This document shows positions 35,802-44,743 of a stretch of DNA of 64,000 bases, one piece after another. Position 1 is the first letter of the stretch. The number at the start of each line of letters is the position of its first letter. The notes under the pieces are model-generated. The model was given only the letters and a program-made list of their open reading frames with translations. It had not been told where the DNA came from and did not search any database. The position numbers were made by a program, and so were the translations under genes. The DNA comes from Bacteroidota bacterium (GTDB taxonomy: Bacteria; Bacteroidota; Bacteroidia; Chitinophagales; LD1). The DNA lies in assembly GCA_018267365.1 (NCBI GenBank), contig JAFDYQ010000001.1:279401-343400 (forward strand). The letters are read 5' to 3'.

Positions 35802-37016
35802 TTATTCCTGTTCCGGCTGCTTCATATAGTCGTGCCAGTAGCCGGCCTTGTATGGATAGCGTGCCAGGTATAGCTCCCTTACTTTGTCAAAGATCAACTC
35901 GCGCAGCTGTGCGGTATTACGCCCTTGTGTGGCAGAGATAAAGATCGCGTTGTGATTGGTCTTTTGCATCCAGGTGTCCTGTAGCTCCTGTAGCAGGCTG
36001 CGGCGCACCTCCTGTGGCAGAAACTCATCGAAATTCTTTTGCTCGTAGAGGTCCATCTTATTAAACACGACGATCATCGGTTTGTCTTTCGCGCCCAGAT
36101 CGGAGAGCACTTGATTGACCACATTCATCTGGTCTTCAAATGCCGGATGCGAGATGTCTACTACTTGTAGCAGGATGTCTGCCTCCAGCGTTTCGTCCAA
36201 TGTAGATTTGAAGCTCTCGATCAGGTGCGTAGGCAGCTTGCGTATGAAGCCAACCGTATCAGACAGGAGAAATGGCATACCATTAAACACCACCTTACGC
36301 ACTGTAGTATCTACGGTGGCAAACAGCTTGTTCTCCGCAAAGACATTGTCCTTTGCCAGCAAATTCATGAGCGTCGATTTGCCTACGTTGGTATAACCCA
36401 CGAGCGCTACGCGGATCATCTCTGCGCGGTTCTTTCGGCGGGTCTCGTTTTGCTTGTCTATTTCTTTGAGCTTCTGCTTGAGGGCGGAGATCTTTTTCTC
36501 AGCCATACGCCGGTCGGTCTCTATCTCCTTCTCACCCGCCCCGCCACGCGTACCGGTACCGCCCCGCTGACGCTCCAGGTGCGTCCACATACCCTTCAGG
36601 CGGGGTAGCATATACTGTAGCTGTGCCAGCTCTACCTGAGTGCGCGCCTGCACCGTCTTGGCCCGCTGGTCAAAGATCTCCAGGATCAGCATACTACGGT
36701 CCATCACACGGCACTTGAGCACCTTCTCCATATTGCGCTGCTGGGAGGGTGAGATCTCATCATCCACCACGGCGAGGTCTGTCTGGTGGCTCTCCACGTA
36801 GGCGGCCACCTCCTCCAGTTTACCTTTGCCCAGGTAGCTGGTATTATCAGGTGTAGGGAGCTTCTGCCAGAATTTCTTTTGGGTCACGATGCCCGCTGTA
36901 GACGCGAGAAAGTCCAGCTCGTCGAGATACTCAAAGGTCTGCGCTTCATTCTGGGTCTTGGTGACCAGTCCGATGAGGACTGCGTTGGTTATCTTTACTG
37001 TTTTATTATCTATCAA
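35802..37016 (-). CDS. hflX: Ribosome-associated GTPase HflX
   Basis: A GTPase that splits or rescues stalled ribosomes. The HflX N-domain (about residues 1-180) contains SYLGKGKLEE, VVDDEISPSQQRN, and the family hallmark RGGAGEKEIETDRR. The G domain shows G1 GYTNVGKS near residues 207-214, G3 DTVGFIRKLP and G4 NKMD. The protein has about 404 residues from this start. No ATG is available; TTG at 37016 gives MIDNKTVKITNAVL. A TTG eight codons upstream lies inside a TATTTTTG promoter-like box at 37038-37045, so the downstream one is preferred, with some uncertainty. Confidence 0.92.
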   Translation of the reverse strand: MIDNKTVKITNAVLIGLVTKTQNEAQTFEYLDELDFLASTAGIVTQKKFWQKLPTPDNTSYLGKGKLEEVAAYVESHQTDLAVVDDEISPSQQRNMEKVLKCRVMDRSMLILEIFDQRAKTVQARTQVELAQLQYMLPRLKGMWTHLERQRGGTGTRGGAGEKEIETDRRMAEKKISALKQKLKEIDKQNETRRKNRAEMIRVALVGYTNVGKSTLMNLLAKDNVFAENKLFATVDTTVRKVVFNGMPFLLSDTVGFIRKLPTHLIESFKSTLDETLEADILLQVVDISHPAFEDQMNVVNQVLSDLGAKDKPMIVVFNKMDLYEQKNFDEFLPQEVRRSLLQELQDTWMQKTNHNAIFISATQGRNTAQLRELIFDKVRELYLARYPYKAGYWHDYMKQPEQE

Positions 37017-37037
37017 AATACTTGCTTGTAGGAAGGG

Positions 37038-37045
37038 CAAAAATA
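37038..37045 (-). promoter_or_regulatory. -7 promoter box of hflX
   Basis: The minus strand reads TATTTTTG, matching TAnnTTTG, 21 bases before the TTG start at 37016. It helps decide the start, because the alternative TTG at 37040 overlaps the box. Confidence 0.45.
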
Positions 37046-37124
37046 GCCCTTATTTATGGATTTATCCATCGCGGCGATACAAGTGCAAGGCTTTGATTAT
37101 CTTAGGTGCCGTAAAACCTATCCC

Positions 37125-37766
37125 GTGAAAACCATATTAGTCATCTGTAGTTGCTTTCTCATGCTCGCAGGCATCTCCGCGTGCAATAGGTGCAATGCCC
37201 CACACTATTACGTCTGTCAGTCGGGCAGCAAGCTCAATAAATATTATTTCAATCAGGGTAGTTACTGGATATATAGGGATAGCATATCGGGAGAAATAGA
37301 CAGTCAATTTGTGCTGACAGCATCCCGTCATGACCATGCAGAGGTAGGCTCTATGTACACCTACACCGGCAGCCAATGCCCCACCTATGGAGACGAATTT
37401 ACCATGACTGTGCGTTCCTCATACGGCGGCACAGGGTATGCGCAGACCTACACTATTTCTAACAATAGTGAGTGCTGCTATTGTATATATAGCAGCCCTA
37501 CTATTCGTGCCCAATACGGTAAAGCCATGTACACCTACACGATGAGCGGAGTGAATGCAGATACCATATATGGTTTTGTGGTTTCCGGAAATCCGTTTGC
37601 GGTCACATACCGCAGCCGCTCAGATGGTCAGGATGTACTCGGCAATGATCTAAGATCTGAGATATATTATACGGACAGCATAGGTGTGGTCAAGCATATA
37701 GACCGTGATACGGCCTTCGGTACGCACGTATGGGAGCTGCAGTCGTATCATGTGATCAATCCGTAA
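37125..37766 (+). CDS. Hypothetical lipoprotein
   Basis: A 213-residue predicted lipoprotein of unknown function. From the GTG at 37125 the sequence starts MKTILVICSCFLMLAGISAC, a lipoprotein signal with lipobox GISAC. The mature protein is rich in Tyr, Ser and Cys (NAPHYYVCQSGSK, GSYWIYRDSISG, NSECCYCIYSS), suggesting a beta-rich, possibly disulfide-bonded fold. The frame is open 23 codons further upstream, but those do not encode a signal peptide. TATCTTAG at 37098-37105 may be its -7 box. It is divergent from hflX. Confidence 0.7.
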   Translation: MKTILVICSCFLMLAGISACNRCNAPHYYVCQSGSKLNKYYFNQGSYWIYRDSISGEIDSQFVLTASRHDHAEVGSMYTYTGSQCPTYGDEFTMTVRSSYGGTGYAQTYTISNNSECCYCIYSSPTIRAQYGKAMYTYTMSGVNADTIYGFVVSGNPFAVTYRSRSDGQDVLGNDLRSEIYYTDSIGVVKHIDRDTAFGTHVWELQSYHVINP

Positions 37767-37871
37767 GAAAATTTAAAGCCAGCAGGGCCTTCGTATCAGT
37801 CTGGTCTATCTAAACCAGCTATTTGCCGGTAAATATTAGACTGCGAAAGACGGCATTATCAATGCAATACT

Positions 37872-37879
37872 TATCTTTG
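37872..37879 (+). promoter_or_regulatory. -7 promoter box of adk
   Basis: TATCTTTG matches TAnnTTTG exactly and lies 30 bases before the adk ATG, at a distance that leaves a short leader. No TTTG was found at the -33 position. Confidence 0.5.
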
Positions 37880-37909
37880 CCGGACATCCAAATTAAACAC
37901 AATACGTAT

Positions 37910-39223
37910 ATGAAAAATATAGTGCTTTTTGGCCCTCCGGGCAGTGGTAAAGGTACACAGGCAGCGACCATCGTTTCTAAATACGGACTGGTACACCTCT
38001 CTACAGGCGATATGCTGCGCGCAGAGATAGCCGGCCAGACTGAGCTCGGCCTGAAGGCCAAGACCCTGATGGACCGTGGCGAGCTGGTACCAGACGCAGT
38101 AGTGATAGGCATGATAGACAATAAGCTCAAGGCTAATCCTGAGGCTGCGGGTTTCATATTTGATGGCTTCCCGCGCACGGTGGCGCAGGCAGAGGCGCTG
38201 GATCAGCTCCTCTCTGCCAAGGGTGCCCCGATCAATAAAGTCCTCTCGCTGAAAGTAAGCGAAGAGGAACTGACCAAGCGTATCCTGGAGCGCGGCAAGA
38301 CATCTGGCCGTACGGATGACCAGGATGAGAGCATCGTAAAGAACCGCGTGGTAGAATACCGCAATAAGACCGCACCTCTCGCCGCCTACTATGAGAAACA
38401 GGGCAAACTGGTAGAGATACCGGGCGAGGGTACCATAGACCATATAGCAGACCTGCTGGCATATGAGCTGGATAGTATCGCAAATGGTAGCAGTAGTGGT
38501 GGCTCTCCATCTCTTTTTGACAGGATATTTCACCCGCACAAGGATGAGCCTAAGACAGAAGAAAAGCCGGCAGAGAGCCCTGTAGCAGAGGCTGCACACA
38601 AGGTAAGTGACATCATCAAGAAAGCTGTAAAAGCAGTAGCACAGAAGGTAGAAGCGCCGGCAAAAAAAGCAGCACCTAAGAAGGAAGCAGCCAAGCCAGC
38701 GGCAAAGAAAACCCCTGCCAAAGCTGCTACCCCAAAGAAAGCTGCTAAAAAAGCAGCCCCGAAGAAGGCGGCAGCAGTAGTAAAGAAGGCCGCTAAGAAA
38801 GCCGCCCCTAAAAAGGCTGTGAAAGCAGTAAAGAAAGCTGCAAAGAAAGTAGCGCCTAAAAAAGTGGTGAAGGCGGCTAAGAAGGCAGCTAAAAAAGTAG
38901 CGCCAAAGAAAGTAGTAAAAGCCGTAAAGAAAGCAGCTAAAAAGGTAGCACCTAAGAAGGTAGTAAAGGCTGTAAAGAAAACAGCAAAAAAAGTCGCTCC
39001 TAAAAAGGTGGCCAAGAAAGCTGCTCCTAAAAAGGCTGTAAAGGCGATCAAGAAGGTAGCTAAGAAAGTGGCCCCAAAGAAAGTAGCTAAGAAGGCTGCC
39101 CCTAAAAAGGTAGTGAAGGCTGTAAAGAAAGCCGCCAAAAAAGTAGCTCCTAAAAAAGTGGCGAAGAAGGTAGCACCGAAGAAGGTGGTGAAAAAGGTAG
39201 CGGCCAAGAAGAAGAAAAAGTAA
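37910..39223 (+). CDS. adk: Adenylate kinase fused to a histone-H1-like Lys/Ala-rich C-terminal tail
   Basis: Interconverts ATP + AMP and 2 ADP. Residues 1 to about 190 form a complete short-type adenylate kinase: P-loop GPPGSGKGTQ (7-16), LSTGDMLRAE, FDGFPRT near residue 85 and a short LID RGKTSGRTDDQDES. Length of the family is about 190-220, yet this protein has 437. A Ser/Gly/Pro- and acid-containing linker (about 193-235) leads into about 200 residues made of AAKKVAPKKVVKAVKK-type repeats ending in KKKKK, the composition of bacterial histone H1-like proteins. The reading frame is uninterrupted from one to the other. The tail probably binds nucleic acid, which is inference. The start is set by the MKNIVLFGPPGSGKG N-terminus. 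It precedes obgE by 38 bases. Confidence 0.95.
   Translation: MKNIVLFGPPGSGKGTQAATIVSKYGLVHLSTGDMLRAEIAGQTELGLKAKTLMDRGELVPDAVVIGMIDNKLKANPEAAGFIFDGFPRTVAQAEALDQLLSAKGAPINKVLSLKVSEEELTKRILERGKTSGRTDDQDESIVKNRVVEYRNKTAPLAAYYEKQGKLVEIPGEGTIDHIADLLAYELDSIANGSSSGGSPSLFDRIFHPHKDEPKTEEKPAESPVAEAAHKVSDIIKKAVKAVAQKVEAPAKKAAPKKEAAKPAAKKTPAKAATPKKAAKKAAPKKAAAVVKKAAKKAAPKKAVKAVKKAAKKVAPKKVVKAAKKAAKKVAPKKVVKAVKKAAKKVAPKKVVKAVKKTAKKVAPKKVAKKAAPKKAVKAIKKVAKKVAPKKVAKKAAPKKVVKAVKKAAKKVAPKKVAKKVAPKKVVKKVAAKKKKK
38640..39220 (+). repeat. Degenerate tandem repeat encoding KKA/KKV tail of Adk
   Basis: Repeated coding units of AARAAAGYAGCNCCNAARAARGTNGTNAARGC type, differing mostly at third codon positions, make up the 3' 580 bases of adk. 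Units alternate between a longer form (KVVKAVKKAAKKVAPK) and a shorter one (KVAKKAAPK). The synonymous variation suggests an old, selected repeat. Confidence 0.75.
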
Positions 39224-39234
39224 TCAGATAGATC

Positions 39235-39254
39235 GTCCCGGCCTCGGTCGGGAC
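39235..39254. other. Hairpin between adk and obgE
   Basis: GTCCCG (39235-39240) and CGGGAC (39249-39254) form a 6-base stem eight bases before the obgE ATG. There is no T-run, so it is more likely to affect obgE translation or mRNA processing than to terminate. Confidence 0.4.
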
Positions 39255-39261
39255 CAGTGGG

Positions 39262-40278
39262 ATGGAAAATTTTATAGACTACGTAAAGATACTCGGGCGG
39301 TCAGGTCATGGTGGCCCGGGGTACTCGCACTTTCACAGAGAGAAGTTTGTGCGCAAGGGTGGGCCTGACGGCGGCGATGGTGGCCGTGGCGGCCATATCA
39401 TCCTGCGTGGCAATAAGCAACTGTGGACCCTCCTACACCTGAAGTACCGCAAGCACATCTTTGCCGAAGATGGCAAGCGCGGTGGCAGCTCGCACTCCTA
39501 TGGCCGTAGCGGTGAGGATATCATTCTGGAGGTGCCGCTGGGTACCGTCTGCAAGGACTTTGAGACAGGTGAGATCATCTGCGAGATCAATGAGGATGGC
39601 CAGGAGGCCATCATGCTGGAGGGCGGCATGGGGGGCAAGGGTAATGCCTTTTTCAAGACCGCTACCAATCAGTCTCCTACCTATGCACAGCCCGGCATGG
39701 ATGGCGTAGAGAAATGGGTGCTCATAGAGCTGAAGCTCCTCGCTGACGTAGGTATGGTAGGTTTCCCTAATGCTGGCAAATCAACACTGCTCTCTGTCAT
39801 GTCTGCGGCCAAGCCGGAAATAGCAGATTATCCGTTTACCACACTAGTGCCGAGCCTCGGTATGGTGTACTATAAGGATGCGCACTCTTTTGTGATGGCA
39901 GATATACCGGGTATCATAGAGGGTGCCTCTGAGGGTCGTGGCCTGGGTATACGTTTCCTGAAGCATATAGAGCGCAACGCCTGCCTGCTTTTCATGGTGC
40001 CGATAGATGCGGATGACATCATCGGTCAGTACAAGATACTGCTGAATGAGCTGAAGAAGTTTAACCCAGACCTGCTGCTCAAGGACCGGATGCTGGCTAT
40101 CACCAAGGCAGACATCGTAGACGAAGAGACACGCACGCTGATAGAGAAAGATCTCAAAAAGAAGATGCCGCGCAAGCAGCCGATAGACTACACATTCATT
40201 TCCTCAGCCACAGGCTATAATATCGAGGCGCTCAAGGGCAAACTCTGGAACCGCCTGAATGAAATCAATCCTGATTGA
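39262..40278 (+). CDS. obgE: Obg family GTPase
   Basis: An essential GTPase that binds the 50S ribosomal subunit and links ribosome assembly with growth. The N-terminal Obg domain (residues 1-160) has the glycine-rich helices [17 protein letters not shown] and [12 protein letters not shown]. The G domain has G1 GFPNAGKST near residues 167-175, [11 protein letters not shown]3 [16 protein letters not shown] and G4 TKAD. The 338-residue form lacks the C-terminal OCT domain, as is usual in Bacteroidota. It follows adk by 38 bases and is probably cotranscribed with it. Confidence 0.95.
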   Translation: MENFIDYVKILGRSGHGGPGYSHFHREKFVRKGGPDGGDGGRGGHIILRGNKQLWTLLHLKYRKHIFAEDGKRGGSSHSYGRSGEDIILEVPLGTVCKDFETGEIICEINEDGQEAIMLEGGMGGKGNAFFKTATNQSPTYAQPGMDGVEKWVLIELKLLADVGMVGFPNAGKSTLLSVMSAAKPEIADYPFTTLVPSLGMVYYKDAHSFVMADIPGIIEGASEGRGLGIRFLKHIERNACLLFMVPIDADDIIGQYKILLNELKKFNPDLLLKDRMLAITKADIVDEETRTLIEKDLKKKMPRKQPIDYTFISSATGYNIEALKGKLWNRLNEINPD

Positions 40279-40352
40279 TTTTAACCTCCTGTTTGTTTAA
40301 CGGCTATCTGCCATATCTGTATTAAAGGCACCTTTGCGCCTGATCATTTTGT

Positions 40353-41228
40353 ATGCGCGGATTGCTTTGCTTCATTTGGCTATTGGTTTCTTTTTCCTGC
40401 GTAGCAGGGAGTACAGATACTATCCCTGCCGGGAAAAATGAACTGCATGTACTGACGTATAATGTCAAATTCCTGCCCTCTATCCTGCTGAGCCAGCACC
40501 ATCATCCTATCAGGCGTGCGCGCTACATACCACAGGCGCTGATAGCAGATACGGTGGATGTGATCGTGTTTGAGGAGGCCTTTGATGCTACGGCGCGGCG
40601 CAGGCTGATACGTGGGCTGAAGAAGGACTTTCCATACATAACAGGTCCAGCAAATAAGAAAGCCAGTTTTAAATACTGCAGCGGTGTCTTCATGGCGAGC
40701 CGCTACCCGATGCGTGAGCTGGATGAGGTGCAATACAAAGAGTGCGTCAGCTACGACTGCATGGCCCGCAAGGGTGGCCTGATCAGTGAGGTGACGCTGC
40801 CCGATGGCCGCCAGATACAGATCATAGGCACACATATACAGGCACCTGGAGAGGACTCTATCAAGGTGCACCAGCTGCAGCAGCTCCGCGCACTGATGGA
40901 TAAATACAAACGCGCGGATGTACCACAACTGGCCTGTGGTGATTTCAATGCCTGCCGTGCGGATAAGCCGCTGTATGATACGCTGATCCATATACTCGGA
41001 GGCCTTGACGGGCCTATCTGCGGCGATCAGCAGTGCTCATCTGACCACCTCCACAATGACATGGAGCACTACGGTCCTGATCAGAATCTTGTCGACTACC
41101 TTTTGTATTGTCATCCTGTGCCACCGGCTTTCACAGAGCGCCGCATTATCAAGTACCAATACCAATGGTCAAAAAAACATAAAGATCTCTCCGATCACTA
41201 TGGTGTGCGGTTGAAGCTTGTTTTCTGA
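40353..41228 (+). CDS. Exported EEP-family phosphodiesterase, sphingomyelinase-like
   Basis: A 291-residue exported hydrolase of the endonuclease/exonuclease/phosphatase superfamily. A signal peptide occupies about residues 1-18 (LLVSFSCVAGS). Motifs are typical of bacterial neutral sphingomyelinases and related phosphodiesterases: TYNVKFLPS, IVFEEAFDATARRR, CGDFNACRADKPLYD and LSDHYGV at the C-terminus. It may cleave phospholipids or sphingolipids, plausible in sphingolipid-making Bacteroidota, but the substrate is not proven. ATTTTG lies three bases before the ATG, so a leaderless mRNA is possible. Confidence 0.82.
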   Translation: MRGLLCFIWLLVSFSCVAGSTDTIPAGKNELHVLTYNVKFLPSILLSQHHHPIRRARYIPQALIADTVDVIVFEEAFDATARRRLIRGLKKDFPYITGPANKKASFKYCSGVFMASRYPMRELDEVQYKECVSYDCMARKGGLISEVTLPDGRQIQIIGTHIQAPGEDSIKVHQLQQLRALMDKYKRADVPQLACGDFNACRADKPLYDTLIHILGGLDGPICGDQQCSSDHLHNDMEHYGPDQNLVDYLLYCHPVPPAFTERRIIKYQYQWSKKHKDLSDHYGVRLKLVF

Positions 41229-41286
41229 TGCAATAAGACGGGGTGCTTCCCGTTTATCCGCGCGACTGCTTTACCTAAAACTTAGA

Positions 41287-41294
41287 TACATTTG
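41287..41294 (+). promoter_or_regulatory. -7 promoter box of the EamA transporter gene
   Basis: TACATTTG matches TAnnTTTG and ends seven bases before the ATG at 41302. If functional, the transcript would start at, or a few bases before, the start codon. Confidence 0.4.
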
Positions 41295-41301
41295 CCGCGC
41301 C

Positions 41302-42213
41302 ATGGATAAGAAAGACGACTTACAAAACTGGTTACTGCTGGGGCTGCTGGCTATGATCTGGGGTACGTCTTATATCATGATCAAGAAGGCACTGCATGTC
41401 TTCCCGCCGATAGAGGTGGCAGCGCTGCGGGTGAGTTTATCTTTCATAGCCTGTATTCCCTTTTATGTACCGGCGCTGCGTGCTATACCGCGCAGCAAGT
41501 ATCATCATCTCCTCTTCCTCGGCGTGATAGGGATCGGCATCCCGGCATTTCTGTTTGCGTACTCGCAGACGCATATCAGTAGTGCGCTGAGCGGGATACT
41601 CAATTCGCTCTCTCCGCTCTTTACGGTACTCACTGGTGTATTGATCTGGCGCATTCAGACACCGGTATTGAAACTCGTAGGTGTGCTGGTAGGGTTGGCA
41701 GGAGCGATCGTATTAGTCTTTGGCAAAAGTGGCTTTAGCCTGAACGGCGACCTGATCTATACCATCATGCCGATAGTCGCGACACTTTTATACGGTATCA
41801 ACTCTAATTATGTCCGTCAGCATTTCACCGGTGCCAATCCGCTCTATGTGACGGTGCTGAGTATAGGCTTTATAGGTATACCGGCTGCTGCTATTCTTTT
41901 CTCTACGGACTTTGTAGTGCGTGTGCAATCTCCGGGTGCCTGGCAGGGGCTCGCTTGTGTGGTGTACCTCGCCGTCTTTGGCACGATAGCAGGCTGGCTC
42001 ATCTTCTATCGCCTGATACAGCGGCGCGATCCGCTGTTTGCGGCCTCAGTCACTTACCTCGCTCCTATCGTGGCCATAGGCTGGGGCATCCGTGATGGCG
42101 AGACGCTGAATATCTACCACGCCATCGGTATGCTGCTGATACTGACCGGCGTATATTTTGTGAGCCGGACAAAAAGCAGCCCTGTACCGGCTCCGCAGAG
42201 CATGAAAGTTTAA
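41302..42213 (+). CDS. EamA/DMT family permease
   Basis: A 303-residue inner-membrane permease of the drug/metabolite transporter superfamily, with ten hydrophobic segments in two five-helix EamA halves (start WLLLGLLAMIWGTSYIMIKK, second half from GDLIYTIMPIVATLLYGINS). Members export amino acids or other metabolites; the substrate cannot be predicted. The ATG at 41302 is preferred because MDKKDDLQNW precedes the first helix, whereas upstream codons are unrelated and overlap the previous gene. It is 12 bases before serC and could be cotranscribed. Confidence 0.88.
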   Translation: MDKKDDLQNWLLLGLLAMIWGTSYIMIKKALHVFPPIEVAALRVSLSFIACIPFYVPALRAIPRSKYHHLLFLGVIGIGIPAFLFAYSQTHISSALSGILNSLSPLFTVLTGVLIWRIQTPVLKLVGVLVGLAGAIVLVFGKSGFSLNGDLIYTIMPIVATLLYGINSNYVRQHFTGANPLYVTVLSIGFIGIPAAAILFSTDFVVRVQSPGAWQGLACVVYLAVFGTIAGWLIFYRLIQRRDPLFAASVTYLAPIVAIGWGIRDGETLNIYHAIGMLLILTGVYFVSRTKSSPVPAPQSMKV

Positions 42214-42225
42214 TAGTTTTGCTAC

Positions 42226-43308
42226 ATGAAGAAGATCAATTTTTACTCCGGCCCTTCTATTCTGCCGCCGTCTGTACTAGAGCAATCTAAGGCTGCTATA
42301 GATGACTTTGCTGGCATGGGGCTGTCTATACTGGAGATCTCTCACCGTGCCAAGCCTTTCGTAGAGGTAATGAATGGTGCACGGGCTATGATCAAAGACC
42401 TGATGGGCCTGGGTGATGACTATGAGGTGCTCTACCTGCAGGGCGGCGCCAGCACACAGTTTCACATGGTGCCGTACAACCTGCTGAATGGTACGGAGAC
42501 GGCAGGTTATATAGATACCGGTACCTGGGCGCACGGTGCACTGACAGAGGCGAAGCTATTCGGCGAGGTGCATGTGATCGCTTCGTCTAAGGATAGCAAC
42601 TACGACCATATACCCAAGCAATGGGACATGAGTGGCAGGCCATACAAGTACATCCACATCACTACCAATAACACGATCTATGGCACCCAGTGGGATATCG
42701 CCTCGCTGCAGCGCATCCGCTCACAGGCAGATATACTTGTGGCAGATATGAGCAGTGATATTTTCTCGCGGGAGATAGACTACTCTATGTTTGACCTGAT
42801 CTATGCGGGGGCGCAGAAAAATGCTGGCGTGGCCGGCGCGACCATCGTAGTAGTGCGCAAGAGCATCTTGGGGTCAGTGAAGTGGACGCTGCCTAAGATG
42901 ATAGACTACCGCATGCACATAGAGAACGCCTCAATGAAGAATACGCCGTCGGTTTTTGCCGTATACTGCTCCTGGCTGGTGCTGAAATGGATCAAAGAGC
43001 AAGGTGTCAGGAATATCTATTTGCACAACGAGCGGAAGGCACAGCGCCTGTATGAGTCTATCGACGATTCCAAGGTCTTCAAGGGTAATGTAGCGAAAGA
43101 AGACCGCTCTATGATGAATGTCTGCTTCACAGCTTATGACCGCGCGCTGGAGCCGAAGTTTAGCGAGCTGGCAAAAGCCAAAGGCCTTGTAGGTATAGAG
43201 GGCCACCGCTCTGTGGGTGGCTTCCGCGCATCGATATACAATGCTATGCCGGAGAGTGGTGTGGAGGCGCTGATCGCTGCGATGAAGGAGTTTGAAGCGG
43301 GACTATGA
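42226..43308 (+). CDS. serC: Phosphoserine aminotransferase
   Basis: PLP-dependent transaminase making 3-phosphoserine from 3-phosphohydroxypyruvate and glutamate in serine biosynthesis, and a related step in vitamin B6 synthesis. The 360-residue length is normal. FYSGPSILPPSVLEQ at the start, LQGGASTQFHMVPYNLL near residue 71 (phosphate binding), and the PLP lysine K198 in AGAQKNAGVAG are all visible, with GHRSVGGFRASIYNAMP near the end. No serA is nearby. A TAGTTTTG box four bases upstream of the ATG may allow separate, nearly leaderless transcription. Confidence 0.95.
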   Translation: MKKINFYSGPSILPPSVLEQSKAAIDDFAGMGLSILEISHRAKPFVEVMNGARAMIKDLMGLGDDYEVLYLQGGASTQFHMVPYNLLNGTETAGYIDTGTWAHGALTEAKLFGEVHVIASSKDSNYDHIPKQWDMSGRPYKYIHITTNNTIYGTQWDIASLQRIRSQADILVADMSSDIFSREIDYSMFDLIYAGAQKNAGVAGATIVVVRKSILGSVKWTLPKMIDYRMHIENASMKNTPSVFAVYCSWLVLKWIKEQGVRNIYLHNERKAQRLYESIDDSKVFKGNVAKEDRSMMNVCFTAYDRALEPKFSELAKAKGLVGIEGHRSVGGFRASIYNAMPESGVEALIAAMKEFEAGL

Positions 43309-43309
43309 T

Positions 43310-44602
43310 TTAGCCTTTCTTGCTTAGAAAGGGAAAGCGCTGCACATTTATCACATACACCGCTACAAATATTAATAACGGTATCACTACTACTTTATAA
43401 CGCACCAGATTGCCTAGTACAGGTGTCATGATGCCTATCATACAGAGATAAGGCAAAGTGCAAGCCAGCACAAAGAAGAGCAGGTTGAAGTTCAGTTTCC
43501 TTTTCTTTGAATGATAAATAATGGCTACCACTAACAGCACGACCAGCACTACATTCTCCAGGGCGCTGAGTAGCATCATGGGGTTGCGACTCTGCCACAG
43601 GTAGGGTTTGAGCATTGCATTGCACAGTCCGGTGGGCAGATGACTCAGGATAGACCAGATGCTCTGCTCCAGTGGCGGCACGTAGCTGTAGCTGCCGGCC
43701 TTCATATACATGGCTTCTGCTATCGCGTGCTTTTGCTTCATAGCAATTAGAAAGACGAAGTCGAGCTTAGGTGCCAACGGTGACATGATAGCGACCGCTG
43801 CTACCGATAGTGCTAGTACTGCTCCATATTTGATCGCAGAGAACTTTATGTCTGTTTGACCAGATGCTATATAGTAGGCCACGATGGCTGGCAACAGGCA
43901 AAGTAGCAGGAAGTACTTGATCACAAAGAGCAGCAGCGCTCCGGCGAGAAAGATCAGTACAGCTACCACCTTTTTCTCCCTGATAGATAAGAAGCCATAC
44001 AGCAGTAGGCCAAGTGCGAGGATCATCACGGATTCCTTCAGCCCGCCGGAGGTCCAGAAGAGAAAGGATGGAAAGAGCATGGTGAGGAGCGCCCATTTCT
44101 TTTTACCGTCAGGGAGAAACTGCTGGAAGACCTTTAATAATAATGTGCAACCGATAAAGGAGAGTAGACAGAAGAAGACCGTATGAATATGCATGTTCTC
44201 TCCTGAGACGAGCATGACCACGGCATTGAGCCGGATCATGAAGCGATTCTCATTAAAAGGCATGCGGTCGGTGAAGTTGCGCTCCCAATTCTTCATCTGG
44301 GAGGTATAGGCTGAGAGTGACGAGTCTTCTATACCTGTCATCAGGCCGAGGAAGGCTGTTTTATTTTCGCCGAAGGCGGCATGGATATAGTGCGCGTCGT
44401 CGTAGAACTTGTAGATATCGCTGGTAGAGCGATCTTTATAGTAAAAGGTATAAACAGCCCATAGGGCAAAACCGAAGAAGAGCTTTAAAGCAAAGAGTGC
44501 GGGCGATGCCCATGCCGGCAGCTCCTCCAGCCGCAGCACGCGCCAGCGGTAGATGCCCGCGGCTATCAGCATCGCTATCAATATGGCTATCAGAAAACCC
44601 AT
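43310..44602 (-). CDS. Polytopic membrane protein, possibly glycosyltransferase-like
   Basis: A 430-residue integral membrane protein with about ten hydrophobic segments and one polar loop between the second and third helix. That loop (about residues 50-125) contains KFYDDAHYIHAAF and MPFNENRFMIRLNAVVML, reminiscent of GT-C or lipid-linked sugar-processing membrane proteins, but no diagnostic motif is present and I cannot name the family. The ATG at 44602 starts immediately before the first helix (MGFLIAILIAML). It is convergent with serC; only one base separates the two stop codons. Confidence 0.7.
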   Translation of the reverse strand: MGFLIAILIAMLIAAGIYRWRVLRLEELPAWASPALFALKLFFGFALWAVYTFYYKDRSTSDIYKFYDDAHYIHAAFGENKTAFLGLMTGIEDSSLSAYTSQMKNWERNFTDRMPFNENRFMIRLNAVVMLVSGENMHIHTVFFCLLSFIGCTLLLKVFQQFLPDGKKKWALLTMLFPSFLFWTSGGLKESVMILALGLLLYGFLSIREKKVVAVLIFLAGALLLFVIKYFLLLCLLPAIVAYYIASGQTDIKFSAIKYGAVLALSVAAVAIMSPLAPKLDFVFLIAMKQKHAIAEAMYMKAGSYSYVPPLEQSIWSILSHLPTGLCNAMLKPYLWQSRNPMMLLSALENVVLVVLLVVAIIYHSKKRKLNFNLLFFVLACTLPYLCMIGIMTPVLGNLVRYKVVVIPLLIFVAVYVINVQRFPFLSKKG

Positions 44603-44658
44603 CGTCGTGCGTCTAAGTTGTGTATTAAATTTCAATGTAGCTAATGGTAGAGGGTTTT

Positions 44659-44683
44659 AGCGCTTGCATGGCATGCAAGCGCT
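44659..44683. repeat. 12-bp perfect palindrome upstream of efp
   Basis: AGCGCTTGCATG and CATGCAAGCGCT flank a single G. Its CAAGCG/CGCTTG core also occurs in the hairpins after lysS and glyS. It lies between divergent genes and just upstream of the efp -7 box, so it might act as an operator or be a repeat copy. Confidence 0.55.
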
Positions 44684-44708
44684 GACTTGGCAATCAGGTT
44701 TAAATGGT

Positions 44709-44716
44709 TATTTTTG
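44709..44716 (+). promoter_or_regulatory. -7 promoter box of efp
   Basis: TATTTTTG matches TAnnTTTG and lies 27 bases before the ATG. CTTGG about 20 bases upstream (near 44686) could be a weak -33 element. Confidence 0.5.
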
Positions 44717-44743
44717 CGACCTCAAAACACCAAAGAATAAAGC

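Noticed and set aside
38530..39207. Long Phe/Ala/Thr-rich open frame opposite the Adk tail
   Set aside because: It is the antisense image of the Lys/Ala repeats (AAG/AAA read as CTT/TTT). It has no independent start signal and covers only the tail.
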